Assembly (NCBI RefSeq): GCF_022832435.1
Contig: NZ_JALHLF010000006.1
Span: 1-64,000, forward strand
Direction of reading: 5' to 3'
DNA from: Novosphingobium organovorum
GTDB taxonomy: Bacteria > Pseudomonadota > Alphaproteobacteria > Sphingomonadales > Sphingomonadaceae
DNA length: 64,000 bases
The notes beneath the pieces were generated by a model. That model was not told the origin of the DNA, ran no database searches, and saw nothing but the letters and a program-made list of their open reading frames with translations. Each line of letters opens with the position of its first letter. The first letter of the stretch is position 1. Both the position numbers and the translations under genes were made by a program. Below, in pieces: positions 18,522-27,225 of the stretch.

Positions 18522-18632
18522 ATGACGAAGATTGGTTTCATTTCCGAGGCACCGGAGCGGCATGCGGCCGCGGTGATGCTGCACGTCGATTGCCTTTCGA
18601 CCCCACGGCCCGGACAGGGGAGCCCGTTCTGA
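18522..18632 (+). other. Possible 36-codon ORF ahead of the CHASE2-EAL gene
   Basis: A short reading frame beginning MTKIGFISEAPERH and ending one base before the ATG of the CHASE2-EAL gene. It has an ordinary composition but only a weak ribosome-binding site, and I do not recognise it. The tight spacing could mean translational coupling or simply a leader. The rest of the 236-base gap (18398-18633) is AT-richer than its neighbours and contains GGTCCG...CGGACC around 18421-18450, possibly a weak hairpin, but no convincing T-tailed terminator. Confidence 0.25.
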
Positions 18633-18633
18633 G

Positions 18634-20928
18634 ATGATGGCCCGATTGCGCCAGATCTGGAAAAGCGCGCGCTTCCGTATCGTCTTCTGGGCGACGGTAA
18701 CCGGCCTCGTGCTGGGCACGAGCGGGCTCAGCGTCATTGTCGAGGACGTGCTGCGCAACTTCCGCACGCCGCTGCGCCTGCACCCGTCGAACGGTCGCAT
18801 CGTGATGGTGCTGCTCGACGATCGAACGCTCGAAGCCCTTGATTCGCTGGACGTGAATCGTGGAGACGACGCGCAGGTTCTCAATTCGCTGCTGAAGGCC
18901 GGGGCAAGGCGCATTTTCTTCGATCGCCGCATTCCCGATCAGTCCACGCCGGCGCAGAGCGCCCGGTTTCTCGATGTTCTGCGCAGCAACCGGGGTAAGG
19001 TTTTCATTGGCGCCTTGCCCAGTGGCGATGGCCCGGTGGGCAATTATGCGGGACGGCTGCCCAAAAAGCAGTTCGTCGATGCATCCAGCCTGATCTCGCT
19101 GCTGACCCTGCACCATCCGTTCAATCTCGGGTTGGAGATTCCCTACTCATCGGAGAGTCCCTACGGACGAATTCCGACGCTTTCGGCCAAGATCGCCGGC
19201 GTTAGCAAGGGAACGAATGAACTCTTCCTTCCCGACTTTTCGATCGATGTCCGCTCGATCCCCGGCCTCAGCTACATCGACGTCCTGAACGGGAATTTCG
19301 ATCCATCGACCGTGCGCGGCAAGGACATCATCATCGCGCCGGCTGCGGTTACCTACAACGACATCCACAAGGTCCCTGGACAGTATGGGACGATCCCCGG
19401 CGGCTATCTTCAGGCGATCGCTGCAGAAACCCTGATGCAGGGGCTACCCCGCAATTATGGCTGGCTACTGCCGCTGTTAATCGTCGTTGCGATCATCGTC
19501 ACCGGTACGGGCCGCGGCCGCGTGCTCGACTGGAAGCGTTCGGCCGCGCTGCTGACCGTCATCGTTGCCGCGCCGTTCCTGCTCGACTACCTGCGCATTC
19601 GCATGGACGTGGCGCCCGCGCTTGTGGTCGCGATGATCGCGGTCCTGCGTATGCGCAGCCTGGATCGTGTCGAAGTCGCGAGCGAGACCAACACCGGCTC
19701 GGGCTTGCCGAGCGTTCAGGCGCTGCGCAATTCGGACGAGAAGTCCAACCGCATCCTGGTCGCCCTCAAGATCCGCAATTACGGCGCGATCATCGGCAGC
19801 TTTGCCGAAACCGTCGAGGCGAGCGTCGCGCGCGAGATCGTGCGCCGCATCCGGATCAGCGACGACACGGTAACGGTCTACCACGAAGGCGGCATGTTCA
19901 TGTGGCTGTCCTCGATCCGCAGCACGTTCGATCTGTTCGAGAACCTCGAGGGGCTTCACCGGATCGTTCAGAACGGCATTCAGGTCGGCGGGCTCGACAT
20001 CGACCTGTCGTTCAACTGCGGTGTCGATTCCGAATTCGATCGCCCGCTGTCGGCGCGCGTTGCCGGAGCGATGCAGTCGGCCGAGGAAGCCGTGCGCAAC
20101 GACGAACTGGTCTACCAGCACGACAGCCGCAAGCACGAGGCGCAGTGGGAAATCTCGTTGCTGACCTCGCTTGACCGCGCGATCGACAATGGCGAGGTCT
20201 GGGTTGCCTACCAGCCCAAGTTCGACTTGCGCGAAAGTCGCATCTGCGGCGCCGAAGCGCTGGTACGCTGGACACACCCCGATCGCGGGCCGATCTCGCC
20301 CGAGAAGTTCATCCGGATCGCCGAGGAGTTCCATCGGATCGAGCGGATCACGCGTTTCGTCGTCGACGATGCGGTGCGGTGCGGGGTGGAGATGATGCGC
20401 AAGGGCATCGACATGACGATGTCGGTCAACATCTCGGCGCAACTGCTGCGCAATCCCGGCCTGCCGGGGATGATCTCGGACATTCTGGCGGTCCATGGCC
20501 TGCCGAGCGACCGCCTGATCCTCGAAATCACCGAGACCGACCGGCTCGACCGCAGCTCGCGCACGTACCAGATGCTCCAGCGCCTGGTGCATTCGGGGCT
20601 GCGGCTGTCGATCGACGATTTCGGCACCGGCAACGCGACCCTCGAATACTTGCGCTACCTGCCGGCGAGCGAGGTCAAGATCGACCGTTCGTTCGTCTCG
20701 CTGATGGAGACCAGCAAGGAAGATCTGGTCCTGGTGCAGTCGATCATCGACATGGCCCATTCGCTCGACCGTACCGTGGTGGCCGAAGGGGTTGAGACCG
20801 CGCGGGGCATGGAAATGCTCAAGGAGCGGGGGTGTGACATCGTCCAGGGCTACTATATCGGCCGTCCAGTCCCGTTTCGGGACATGCTGGAGCGGGTTAC
20901 AGGAAATTCACACCGCCAAATTGGTTAA
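18634..20928 (+). CDS. CHASE2 sensor / EAL c-di-GMP phosphodiesterase
   Basis: A 764-residue membrane signalling protein. Residues 1-40 hold a first membrane segment; a periplasmic CHASE2 sensor follows (RIVMVLLDDRTLEALDSLDV, IIAPAAVTYNDIHKVPGQYG), then two to three membrane segments (LLPLLIVVAIIVTGT and following). Residues of about 340-500 look like a degenerate GGDEF without the signature. The EAL domain at about 510-755 retains EALVRW, SVNISAQ, LEITETD, IDDFGTG, VKIDRSFV, AEGVET and the final QGYYIGRP, so catalytic activity is expected. It sits directly after the exopolysaccharide operon and could tune c-di-GMP levels that affect polymer production. Confidence 0.9.
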   Translation: MMARLRQIWKSARFRIVFWATVTGLVLGTSGLSVIVEDVLRNFRTPLRLHPSNGRIVMVLLDDRTLEALDSLDVNRGDDAQVLNSLLKAGARRIFFDRRIPDQSTPAQSARFLDVLRSNRGKVFIGALPSGDGPVGNYAGRLPKKQFVDASSLISLLTLHHPFNLGLEIPYSSESPYGRIPTLSAKIAGVSKGTNELFLPDFSIDVRSIPGLSYIDVLNGNFDPSTVRGKDIIIAPAAVTYNDIHKVPGQYGTIPGGYLQAIAAETLMQGLPRNYGWLLPLLIVVAIIVTGTGRGRVLDWKRSAALLTVIVAAPFLLDYLRIRMDVAPALVVAMIAVLRMRSLDRVEVASETNTGSGLPSVQALRNSDEKSNRILVALKIRNYGAIIGSFAETVEASVAREIVRRIRISDDTVTVYHEGGMFMWLSSIRSTFDLFENLEGLHRIVQNGIQVGGLDIDLSFNCGVDSEFDRPLSARVAGAMQSAEEAVRNDELVYQHDSRKHEAQWEISLLTSLDRAIDNGEVWVAYQPKFDLRESRICGAEALVRWTHPDRGPISPEKFIRIAEEFHRIERITRFVVDDAVRCGVEMMRKGIDMTMSVNISAQLLRNPGLPGMISDILAVHGLPSDRLILEITETDRLDRSSRTYQMLQRLVHSGLRLSIDDFGTGNATLEYLRYLPASEVKIDRSFVSLMETSKEDLVLVQSIIDMAHSLDRTVVAEGVETARGMEMLKERGCDIVQGYYIGRPVPFRDMLERVTGNSHRQIG

Positions 20929-20935
20929 AAATTCG

Positions 20936-20964
20936 TTGATACATCGTTAACGGATCGTTATCCA
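20936..20964 (+). promoter_or_regulatory. Sigma-70-type promoter of the small transcription unit
   Basis: TTGATA at 20936-20941, a 17-base spacer and TATCCA at 20959-20964. The predicted start of transcription is near 20971, giving a transcript of roughly 165 bases ending at the terminator. Confidence 0.6.
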
Positions 20965-21008
20965 TGTTAGCTGTCGCAGATAAGCGACGGTTCACATGGG
21001 GAAATGCA

Positions 21009-21047
21009 ATGTTTGGTGGTTATTGGTGGGGCGCTCTCGGCGCCTAA
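21009..21047 (+). CDS. 12-residue Trp/Gly-rich micro-ORF
   Basis: The reading frame encodes MFGGYWWGALGA and a TAA stop. It has a plausible Shine-Dalgarno (GGGGA at 20998-21002, 6 bases from the ATG), lies 38 bases after the predicted transcription start and is followed by two hairpins, the second a terminator. No downstream gene on this strand is co-transcribed; zapE is convergent. It could be a tiny membrane-active peptide, the coding part of a dual-function sRNA, or an incidental ORF in a non-coding RNA. I do not recognise it as a known family. Confidence 0.4.
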   Translation: MFGGYWWGALGA

Positions 21048-21097
21048 TTGGACGCTGAAATGATGTTTTCGGACATCATTGCCCAATAAACGAAAGG

Positions 21098-21134
21098 CCC
21101 TCGGGAGACTTTAGCGAGTTTTCCGAGGGTTTTT
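21098..21134 (+). terminator. Intrinsic terminator of the small transcription unit
   Basis: Stem CCCTCGG (21098-21104) with CCGAGGG (21123-21129), a loop of 18 bases and a run of five T then CTTT. The flanking A-run and T-run extend the pairing. Confidence 0.75.
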
Positions 21135-21316
21135 CTTTGGGTTTGACCGGGGCTTTTTGCGCCCTTTATTCGAAATTAACCGTGATGTCGGTCACGATGC
21201 GGCTCGAATTGCATCGATGATGGACAAGTTTTGACGAGATTTTACGCCCGGCATGGGTTTCGCTGGATCGTTTCGTTAGCTAACCGATTCGCGAATGGTA
21301 ACGCGAAAGCGGGCGA

Positions 21317-22432
21317 TCAACTGTCGCCGTGGCCCATTGCCAGGTAGTCCGCGCTCTGCATCTCGTTGAGGCGGCTGACGGTCCGCTCGAATTCGAAGCG
21401 GCCGGTCCCGGCTTCGTAGAGCTCTTCAGGCGCGGCATCCGCTGCCGCGATCAGCTTGACCTTGTTTTCGTAGAGCGCGTCGATCAGCGTGACGAAACGC
21501 GCGGCCTCGTTGCGGCGATCGGGGCCCATGCGCGGAATGCCGACGATGATGACCGTGTGATAGGCGCGCGCAATGGCCAGATAGTCCGAAGCGCCGCGCG
21601 CTTCGGCGCACAGGCGCTTGAAGCTGAAGACGCCCACGCCCTTGAGGCTCTTGGGGACGTGCAGCATGCGCCCGCCACCCACGTCGATGTCCGCGGGCGG
21701 GACATGGTCGGCATCTTCGGGCGGGTAGTCGGTCAGGCGGTAGAAGGCCTCGCGGGTCTGTTCGGTCGCTTCTTCGCCCAGCGGGGTGTGCCAGGTCGCC
21801 ATGCCGCCCAGGCGCTCCAGTCGATAGTCCGTCGGGCCGTTGAGCGTCAGCACGTCGAGCTCACGCTCGATGAGGGCGATGAACGGGAGGAAGTGCTCGC
21901 GGTTGAGCCCGTCCTTGTAGAGATCCTTGGGCGCGCGGTTCGACGTCGTCACGATGGTCACGCCTTCCTCGAGGATGAGGTGGGTGAACAGCCGACTCAT
22001 GATCATCGCATCGGCCGAATTGTTGACGACCATCTCGTCGAAGGCCAGGCACTGCAGGTTGCGCGCCAGTGTGGCGGCCACCGGCGGAATCGGATCGCCG
22101 CTTTCCTTTTTGCGCTCCTCGTTGAGCAGCGCATGCACTTCAAGCATGAAGGCGTGGAAGTGGACGCGGCGCTTGTCGGGAATGTCGAGCGTCTGGTGGA
22201 ACAGGTCCATCAGCATCGACTTGCCACGCCCCACGCCGCCCCACATGTAGACCCCGCGGGGGCTCTGGGGCTTCTTGCCCAGCAGCTTGCCGAGAAAGCC
22301 CGTCGAACTGCGCGCCTTGTAGAAGTCGCGCTGGAGCTGGTTCAGCCGTTCGGCCGCTGCGGCCTGCTCGGGGTCGGCGCGCAGTTCGCCCGTCGCCACA
22401 AGCGCTTCGTAGCGTTCGAGCATCGCCGTCAC
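21317..22432 (-). CDS. zapE: Cell division ATPase ZapE (AFG1-like)
   Basis: A 371-residue AFG1/ZapE-family P-loop ATPase. Walker A is GGVGRGKSMLMDLFHQ (about 66-81), preceded by the family motif GVYMWG; Walker B is LAFDEMVVNNSADAMIM; sensor segments TTSNRAPKDLYKDGLNR and FKRLCAEARGASDYLAIA follow. ZapE acts at the Z-ring in E. coli, while the eukaryotic relative works in mitochondrial protein quality control. The start used is a GTG at 22432; the ATG at 22423 (MLERYEAL) is equally possible and neither has a clear Shine-Dalgarno. It lies 118 bases downstream of sdhB on the same strand. Confidence 0.93.
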   Translation of the reverse strand: MTAMLERYEALVATGELRADPEQAAAAERLNQLQRDFYKARSSTGFLGKLLGKKPQSPRGVYMWGGVGRGKSMLMDLFHQTLDIPDKRRVHFHAFMLEVHALLNEERKKESGDPIPPVAATLARNLQCLAFDEMVVNNSADAMIMSRLFTHLILEEGVTIVTTSNRAPKDLYKDGLNREHFLPFIALIERELDVLTLNGPTDYRLERLGGMATWHTPLGEEATEQTREAFYRLTDYPPEDADHVPPADIDVGGGRMLHVPKSLKGVGVFSFKRLCAEARGASDYLAIARAYHTVIIVGIPRMGPDRRNEAARFVTLIDALYENKVKLIAAADAAPEELYEAGTGRFEFERTVSRLNEMQSADYLAMGHGDS

Positions 22433-22550
22433 AGCGTGTGCACCCCGGTCGCCATGGGCAGGACCAATCCTGCCATGGCGTCATGAGAAAAGGCACGGCG
22501 AGACATGGCGCAGCGGACGCGGTAAGCCAGCGGAACGGACCGGACGCCGA

Positions 22551-23333
22551 TCAGATCTGGCGCTCGGCCTGCATCTTCTTGATTTCGGCGATGGCGCGCG
22601 CGGGCGAAAGGCCCTTGGGGCACACGTTCGAGCAGTTCATGATCGTGTGGCAGCGGTAGAGGCGGAACGGATCTTCCAGCTCGTCGAGGCGCTCACCGGT
22701 CATTTCGTCGCGGCTGTCGGCCAGCCAGCGGTAAGCCTGGAGCAGAATGGCGGGGCCAAGGAACTTGTCCGAGTTCCACCAGTAGCTCGGGCACGACGTC
22801 GAGCAGCAGGCGCACAGGATGCACTCGTAGAGACCGTCGAGCTTTTCACGCTGCTCGGGGGTCTGGAGGCGTTCCTTGCCCGAAGGCGTCGTCGAAACGG
22901 TCTGCAGCCAGGGGCGGATCGAGGCGTACTGCGCGTAGAAATGCGTGAAGTCGGGAACAAGGTCCTTGACCACGTCCATGTGCGGCAGCGGCGTGATGCG
23001 CACGTTGCCCTTGAGGTCTTCGATCGCGGTCGTGCAGGCCAGGCCATTGGCGCCGTTGATGTTCATCGCGCACGAACCGCAGATGCCTTCGCGGCACGAA
23101 CGGCGGAAGGTGAGCGTGGGGTCCTGCTCGCTCTTCATCTTGATGAGCGCGTCGAGAACCATCGGGCCGCAGTTGTCGAGGTCGATCTCGAAAGTGTCGT
23201 AGCGCGGGTTTTCACCCGAGTCCGGGTCGTAGCGATAGACGGTGAACTTCTTGACGCGGGTCGCACCTTCGGCCTTGTGGACGTGGCCCTGCTTCTTGAT
23301 CTTGCTGTTGGCCGGAAGGGTGAACTGCGCCAT
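22551..23333 (-). CDS. sdhB: Succinate dehydrogenase iron-sulfur subunit
   Basis: A 260-residue SdhB subunit of respiratory complex II. Cysteine ligands are present for the [2Fe-2S] cluster ([21 protein letters not shown] region), the [4Fe-4S] cluster ([11 protein letters not shown]) and the [3Fe-4S] cluster ([14 protein letters not shown]). It transfers electrons from SdhA to ubiquinone at the inner membrane. The ATG at 23333 ([11 protein letters not shown]) is chosen over an upstream ATG because it matches the family start. sdhA, sdhC and sdhD are not adjacent: upstream is rne and downstream zapE. Confidence 0.96.
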   Translation of the reverse strand: MAQFTLPANSKIKKQGHVHKAEGATRVKKFTVYRYDPDSGENPRYDTFEIDLDNCGPMVLDALIKMKSEQDPTLTFRRSCREGICGSCAMNINGANGLACTTAIEDLKGNVRITPLPHMDVVKDLVPDFTHFYAQYASIRPWLQTVSTTPSGKERLQTPEQREKLDGLYECILCACCSTSCPSYWWNSDKFLGPAILLQAYRWLADSRDEMTGERLDELEDPFRLYRCHTIMNCSNVCPKGLSPARAIAEIKKMQAERQI

Positions 23334-23700
23334 GAACGAATCCCCGTTATCTTGCATTGCGGCATACGCCGCGTCGTTGCTTCCCCTCTAGCGATTCAAC
23401 CGCGTGGGGCAAGGGGGGCTGAGTGCGTTCGTTGCATTTCCCGGCGCTTAAAGCGGGGCTAAGGGCGGTTTGCGCGCTCTGGGGAAGGGTGCTGCGAGTC
23501 CAGGTGCCAACCTGTCGGACCTTTTTGGGATATCGGTAATGGCTGCCGCGCGTGAGTCGTTGCGTGTCGTTCGCAATTGCAGGAGAGCGCTGCCTTGCAT
23601 GATGTGGCTGCGCGCGGCGCAGCTGCAAAAAGGCCCCCCGATCGCTCGGGAGGCCTTTTCGTTTTTTGGGCCTGGTGCGGCGTGAGCCGACCGGCGGCGA
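23334..23700. other. 367-base gap between rne and sdhB
   Basis: Contains the rne terminator (23627-23659) and presumably the sdhB promoter and leader on the minus strand. No clear -35/-10 pair, tRNA or convincing small gene was seen; overlapping ORFs here have no recognisable features. Confidence 0.5.
23627..23659 (-). terminator. rne intrinsic terminator (bidirectional form)
   Basis: On the minus strand AAAAGGCCTCCCGA pairs with TCGGGGGGCCTTTTT across a short GCGA loop, ending in a T-run. Both sides carry A/T runs, so it could act in either direction. Confidence 0.8.
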
Positions 23701-26544
23701 TTATTCGCCGAAGGTGCGCTGCCACCATCCCCGGCGCGGCGCGGCGGCTTCGTTTGCCGCGTCGGCTTCGGCCGGGGTCTCGGCTTCGGCTTCAGCTTCG
23801 ACGGGCGCCGCGGCTTCGGGCGCCGGGGCGGTGCTGGTCACTGCGTCGTCGGTCGCTTCCTTGGCAACCGGTTCCGCCTTCTTGCGGCGCGTGCGCTTGG
23901 GCTTCACTTCGGCTTCGGCCGGAGCGGCTTCCGCTTCGGCGGGTGCCTCTTCGGCAGCCGGCTCAGCCTTCTTGCGGCGGGTGCGCTTGGGCTTGGGCTT
24001 TTCCTCCGCATCGGCCGGAGCGGCTTCGGCAACCGCTTCGACGGCGGCTTCCTCGGCAACGGGCTCGACCTTCTTGCGGCGGGTGCGTTTGGGCTTGGGC
24101 TTTTCCTCCGCTTCGACGGGCGCGACTTCGGCGGCCGCTTCTGCGGGTGCTTCCTCGGTCACGGCCTCGGCTGCGACCGGTTCGGCCTTCTTGCGGCGCG
24201 TGCGGGCCCGCTTGGGCTTGGGGGCGGCCTCTTCGGCAACCTCGGCCACGGCTTCGGGCTCGGCAGCCACGTCTGCTTCGACGGTCACGTCGGGCTCGGC
24301 TGCAGGGGCGGGAGCGTCCTCGGCAAAAGCGTCAGCGGACGGCTCGCCGTCCTCGTTTGCTTCGGCATCGCTGCCGTCCTCGGCAAGCGTTTCGCCTTCA
24401 CCCTCGGCGTTGCGGCGGCCACGGCGACGGCGGCCACCACGGCGACGGCGCTTGCGCGGCGCGTCGGCGTCTTCGGCGGCTGCCTGGGAAGGCGCCTCGT
24501 CGGTTTCGTCCTCGGTGCCTTCGTCCGCGTCGTCGGCGGGTTCAACGGCGTCATCCGCCGTCTCCACGCCGTCCTCGCGGCGGTCGCGGCCGCCACGGTT
24601 GCGGCGGCGCTTGCGGCGCTTGCTGCGGCGCGCGTTGCCATCGTCCTCGTCGGCTTCGCGCAGTTCCTCGGCTTCGAACTCCTCGTCCTCTTCCTCGGGA
24701 TAGTCGTCGTCCTCGACGTCCTGTGCGATCGGGTCGAAGCGCGGCACGAAGTCGTTGCGCGGGCCCGACGAGCCAACGCGCATCTTGGCGCCTTCGTTCT
24801 CACCCTCGGGGATGACCTCGACGGCCACGCCGTAGCGCGCCTCGATGTCGGCGAGGTCCGCGCGCTTGGCGTTGAGCAGATACACGGCCGCTTCGGTGCT
24901 GGCGAAGAGCGAGATGACCACACCCTTGCCCTTGGCCGCTTCGTCCTCGATCAGGCGCAGCGCCGAAAGGCCGGCCGAACTGGCGGTGCGCACGAGGCCG
25001 CTGCCATCGCAGTGCGGGCACGAACGGGTGGTCGCCTCGAGCACGCCGGTGCGCAGGCGCTGGCGGCTCATTTCCATGAGGCCGAAGCTCGAGATGCGGC
25101 CGACCTGGATGCGCGCGCGGTCGTTCTTGAGCGCGTCCTTCATCGCCTTCTCGACCTTGCGCACGTTCGAGCCGTACTCCATGTCGATGAAGTCGATCAC
25201 GACGAGGCCGGCCATGTCGCGCAGGCGCAGCTGGCGGGCGATTTCACGCGCCGCCTCGAGGTTGGTGGCGACCGCCGTCTGCTCGATGCCGTGCTCCTTG
25301 GTGGCGCGGCCCGAGTTGATGTCGATCGAGACCAGCGCCTCGGTCGGGTTGATGACGATGTAGCCACCCGACTTGAGCTGCACGACGGGGTCGTACATCG
25401 CGGTCAGCTGGTCTTCGGCGCCGTAGCGCTGGAACAGCGGAACGGGGTCCGAGTAGGGCTTCACGCGGCGTGCATGGCTGGGCATGAGCAGCTTCATGAA
25501 GTCCTTGGCGGCGCGGAAGCCTTCCTCGCCCTCGACGACGACTTCCTCGATCTCGCGGTTGTAGATGTCGCGGATCGCGCGCTTGACCAGGTCACTGTCC
25601 GAATGGATCAGCGCGGGGGCGGCCGAGTGGAGCGTCTTTTCGCGCAGTTCGTCCCACAGGCGGGCGAGGTAATCGAAGTCGCGCTTGATTTCGGTCTTGG
25701 TGCGCTGGAGGCCCGCGGTGCGCACGATGCAGCCCATCGAGCGGGGCAGGTTGAGCTCCGCGATGATCGACTTGAGGCGCTTGCGGTCCGACGCCGAGCT
25801 GATCTTGCGGCTGATGCCGCCGCCGTGGCTCGAATTGGGCATGAGTACGCAGTAACGGCCAGCGAGGCTGAGGTAGGTGGTGAGCGCCGCGCCCTTGTTG
25901 CCGCGCTCTTCCTTGACAACCTGAACCAGCAGCACCTGGCGGCGGTGGATCACGTCCTGGATCTTGTAACGGCGGCGCAGCGCGAGGCGCTTGGAACGCA
26001 GTTCCTCGGCTTCCTTCGAGCGCGCCTTGCCCTGGCGGCGGCGACCACGACGGCCACGCCCGTCCGAGCGCTCCGTATCGTCGTCTTCGTCGCTGTCTTC
26101 GAAGCCCTTTTCGACCGCGCCGTCCTCGATCGTGGCGACATCGTCCTTCTCGGACGTGTCGACTTCGGTCAGGCCGCCGTCTTCGTAGTCTTCGCCGTTG
26201 TCCTCGTCCTCGTCGTCATCGGCCTCGCTGGCGCGCAGCGCGGCTTCTTCCTCGGCGTGCGCGGCTTCCTCGGCGAGGAGGGCTTCACGGTCTTCCTTGG
26301 GAATCTGGTAGTAGTCGGGGTGAATTTCGCTGAAGGCGAGGAAACCGTGACGGTTGCCGCCGAAGTCCACGAACGCGGCCTGCAGCGAAGGCTCCACGCG
26401 GGTAACCTTCGCGAGGTAGATGTTGCCCTTTATCTGCTTGCGTTCGGTCGATTCGAAATCGAACTCTTCAATGCGATTTCCCTTGAGTACCGCCACCCGC
26501 GTTTCTTCCGGGTGGCGCGCATCGATGAGCATGCGCGTTGCCAT
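23701..26544 (-). CDS. rne: Ribonuclease E/G family endoribonuclease with long disordered tail
   Basis: A 947-residue RNase E. The N-terminal S1 region (GNIYLAKVTRVEPSLQAAFV) is split by a long acidic, Arg-rich insertion at about 90-200, then the catalytic domain follows with the DNase I-like motifs VSIDINSGRAT and VVIDFIDMEYGS that bind Mg2+, and the Zn-link CPHCDGSG. Beyond about residue 630 the tail is acidic and Ala/Pro/Lys-rich, with repeated KPKRTRRKKAEP blocks, and ends RRGWWQRTFGE. The ATG at 26544 (MATRMLIDAR) has a good GGAG Shine-Dalgarno. It processes rRNA and decays mRNA in the degradosome. Confidence 0.95.
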   Translation of the reverse strand: MATRMLIDARHPEETRVAVLKGNRIEEFDFESTERKQIKGNIYLAKVTRVEPSLQAAFVDFGGNRHGFLAFSEIHPDYYQIPKEDREALLAEEAAHAEEEAALRASEADDDEDEDNGEDYEDGGLTEVDTSEKDDVATIEDGAVEKGFEDSDEDDDTERSDGRGRRGRRRQGKARSKEAEELRSKRLALRRRYKIQDVIHRRQVLLVQVVKEERGNKGAALTTYLSLAGRYCVLMPNSSHGGGISRKISSASDRKRLKSIIAELNLPRSMGCIVRTAGLQRTKTEIKRDFDYLARLWDELREKTLHSAAPALIHSDSDLVKRAIRDIYNREIEEVVVEGEEGFRAAKDFMKLLMPSHARRVKPYSDPVPLFQRYGAEDQLTAMYDPVVQLKSGGYIVINPTEALVSIDINSGRATKEHGIEQTAVATNLEAAREIARQLRLRDMAGLVVIDFIDMEYGSNVRKVEKAMKDALKNDRARIQVGRISSFGLMEMSRQRLRTGVLEATTRSCPHCDGSGLVRTASSAGLSALRLIEDEAAKGKGVVISLFASTEAAVYLLNAKRADLADIEARYGVAVEVIPEGENEGAKMRVGSSGPRNDFVPRFDPIAQDVEDDDYPEEEDEEFEAEELREADEDDGNARRSKRRKRRRNRGGRDRREDGVETADDAVEPADDADEGTEDETDEAPSQAAAEDADAPRKRRRRGGRRRRGRRNAEGEGETLAEDGSDAEANEDGEPSADAFAEDAPAPAAEPDVTVEADVAAEPEAVAEVAEEAAPKPKRARTRRKKAEPVAAEAVTEEAPAEAAAEVAPVEAEEKPKPKRTRRKKVEPVAEEAAVEAVAEAAPADAEEKPKPKRTRRKKAEPAAEEAPAEAEAAPAEAEVKPKRTRRKKAEPVAKEATDDAVTSTAPAPEAAAPVEAEAEAETPAEADAANEAAAPRRGWWQRTFGE

Positions 26545-27225
26545 TGGTAATTCTCCGGACGCGCCGCCGTCCGGCCGGATCAGCCTGGAGAGCGCGTCGA
26601 TTGTCATGGTGGCCGCCGGGATATGTCTGGCAAGGGTCCGTGAGCGGACCCGCTTTCCCGTTAGCGGCCGGATGGAAACAAGCGTCGGGGCAATCCATCG
26701 CCCCGAGTGTCGTGTGAACGTGCACTGCCCGAATGGCAGTCATTGCCTCTGCGAGTGGAAGTTTGCGTGGCGATTCCGAACACGCCCAATTCTGCGGCCA
26801 CACCGCCACCGCCCGTACGGGCGTCGGCTGGCAAAGCGGCAGTTGGCTTCTCATCTCTCGCGTCAACCTGTTGGAGCCGGGCCCGACAGGACCGGCTCAA
26901 TTCTTCCCGCGCAACTCGGTCAACGTGATCCTTGTGCGGCGTGCCGTTCAAGCGGCAGCGCCCTATCGGAACGACGATGACAGTCGCGGATGCAAATTGC
27001 CTAGCATTCAAGTTCCCGCACGGCAAGTTACTTGCCACGTCCCTTGCCTCCTGCGTCGCAAGGTGCCGTACTGGCGCGCTTGGCGCGTGCCGTTTTGCGC
27101 ACAAGGTTTGCCCGTGAGGGTTTTTGGATACGCGAACGAATGTATGCGGCGGGAATGAAAACCGGGGTAACGCGCTGCTGCGAGGATTGCCGCCGGACGC
27201 ATGAGCGCTTAACCAACCCGCTGTC
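26545..27225. other. 681-base region: long RNase E leader and amidase upstream region
   Basis: No recognisable protein gene; the overlapping ORFs on both strands have no family features. On the minus strand the rne leader folds into several hairpins: TCGGGGC/GCCCCGA (26685-26706), GGGTCCG/CGGACCC (26634-26651) and CCGGACG/CGTCCGG (26555-26574). The last touches the Shine-Dalgarno of rne. The part near 27000-27225 probably contains the amidase promoter. Confidence 0.5.
26552..26574 (-). promoter_or_regulatory. Hairpin overlapping the rne ribosome-binding site
   Basis: A perfect 7-bp stem, CCGGACG (26555-26561 on the plus strand) with CGTCCGG (26568-26574), with a 6-base loop. Its lower end overlaps the GGAG Shine-Dalgarno of rne, so it could limit translation. 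In E. coli RNase E binds and cleaves its own structured 5' UTR; a similar loop here is inferred. Confidence 0.45.

Larger units (their letters stand above)
20929..21316. other. 388-base intergenic region with a self-contained small transcription unit
   Basis: No known gene. It contains, in order on the plus strand, a good promoter, a 5' hairpin (GTCGC/GCGAC at 20973-20988), a 12-codon ORF, a second hairpin (AATGATGT/ACATCATT at about 21059-21080) and an intrinsic terminator. The remaining part to zapE has a perfect palindrome GTTAGCTAAC at 21275-21284, an ATTCGCGAAT palindrome at 21287-21296 and CGTGA/TCACG near 21181, all of unknown role. Confidence 0.6.

Noticed and set aside
21275-21296. 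GTTAGCTAAC and ATTCGCGAAT as a CtrA or ParB site
   Set aside because: They are palindromic but do not match TTAA-N7-TTAA or the parS consensus.
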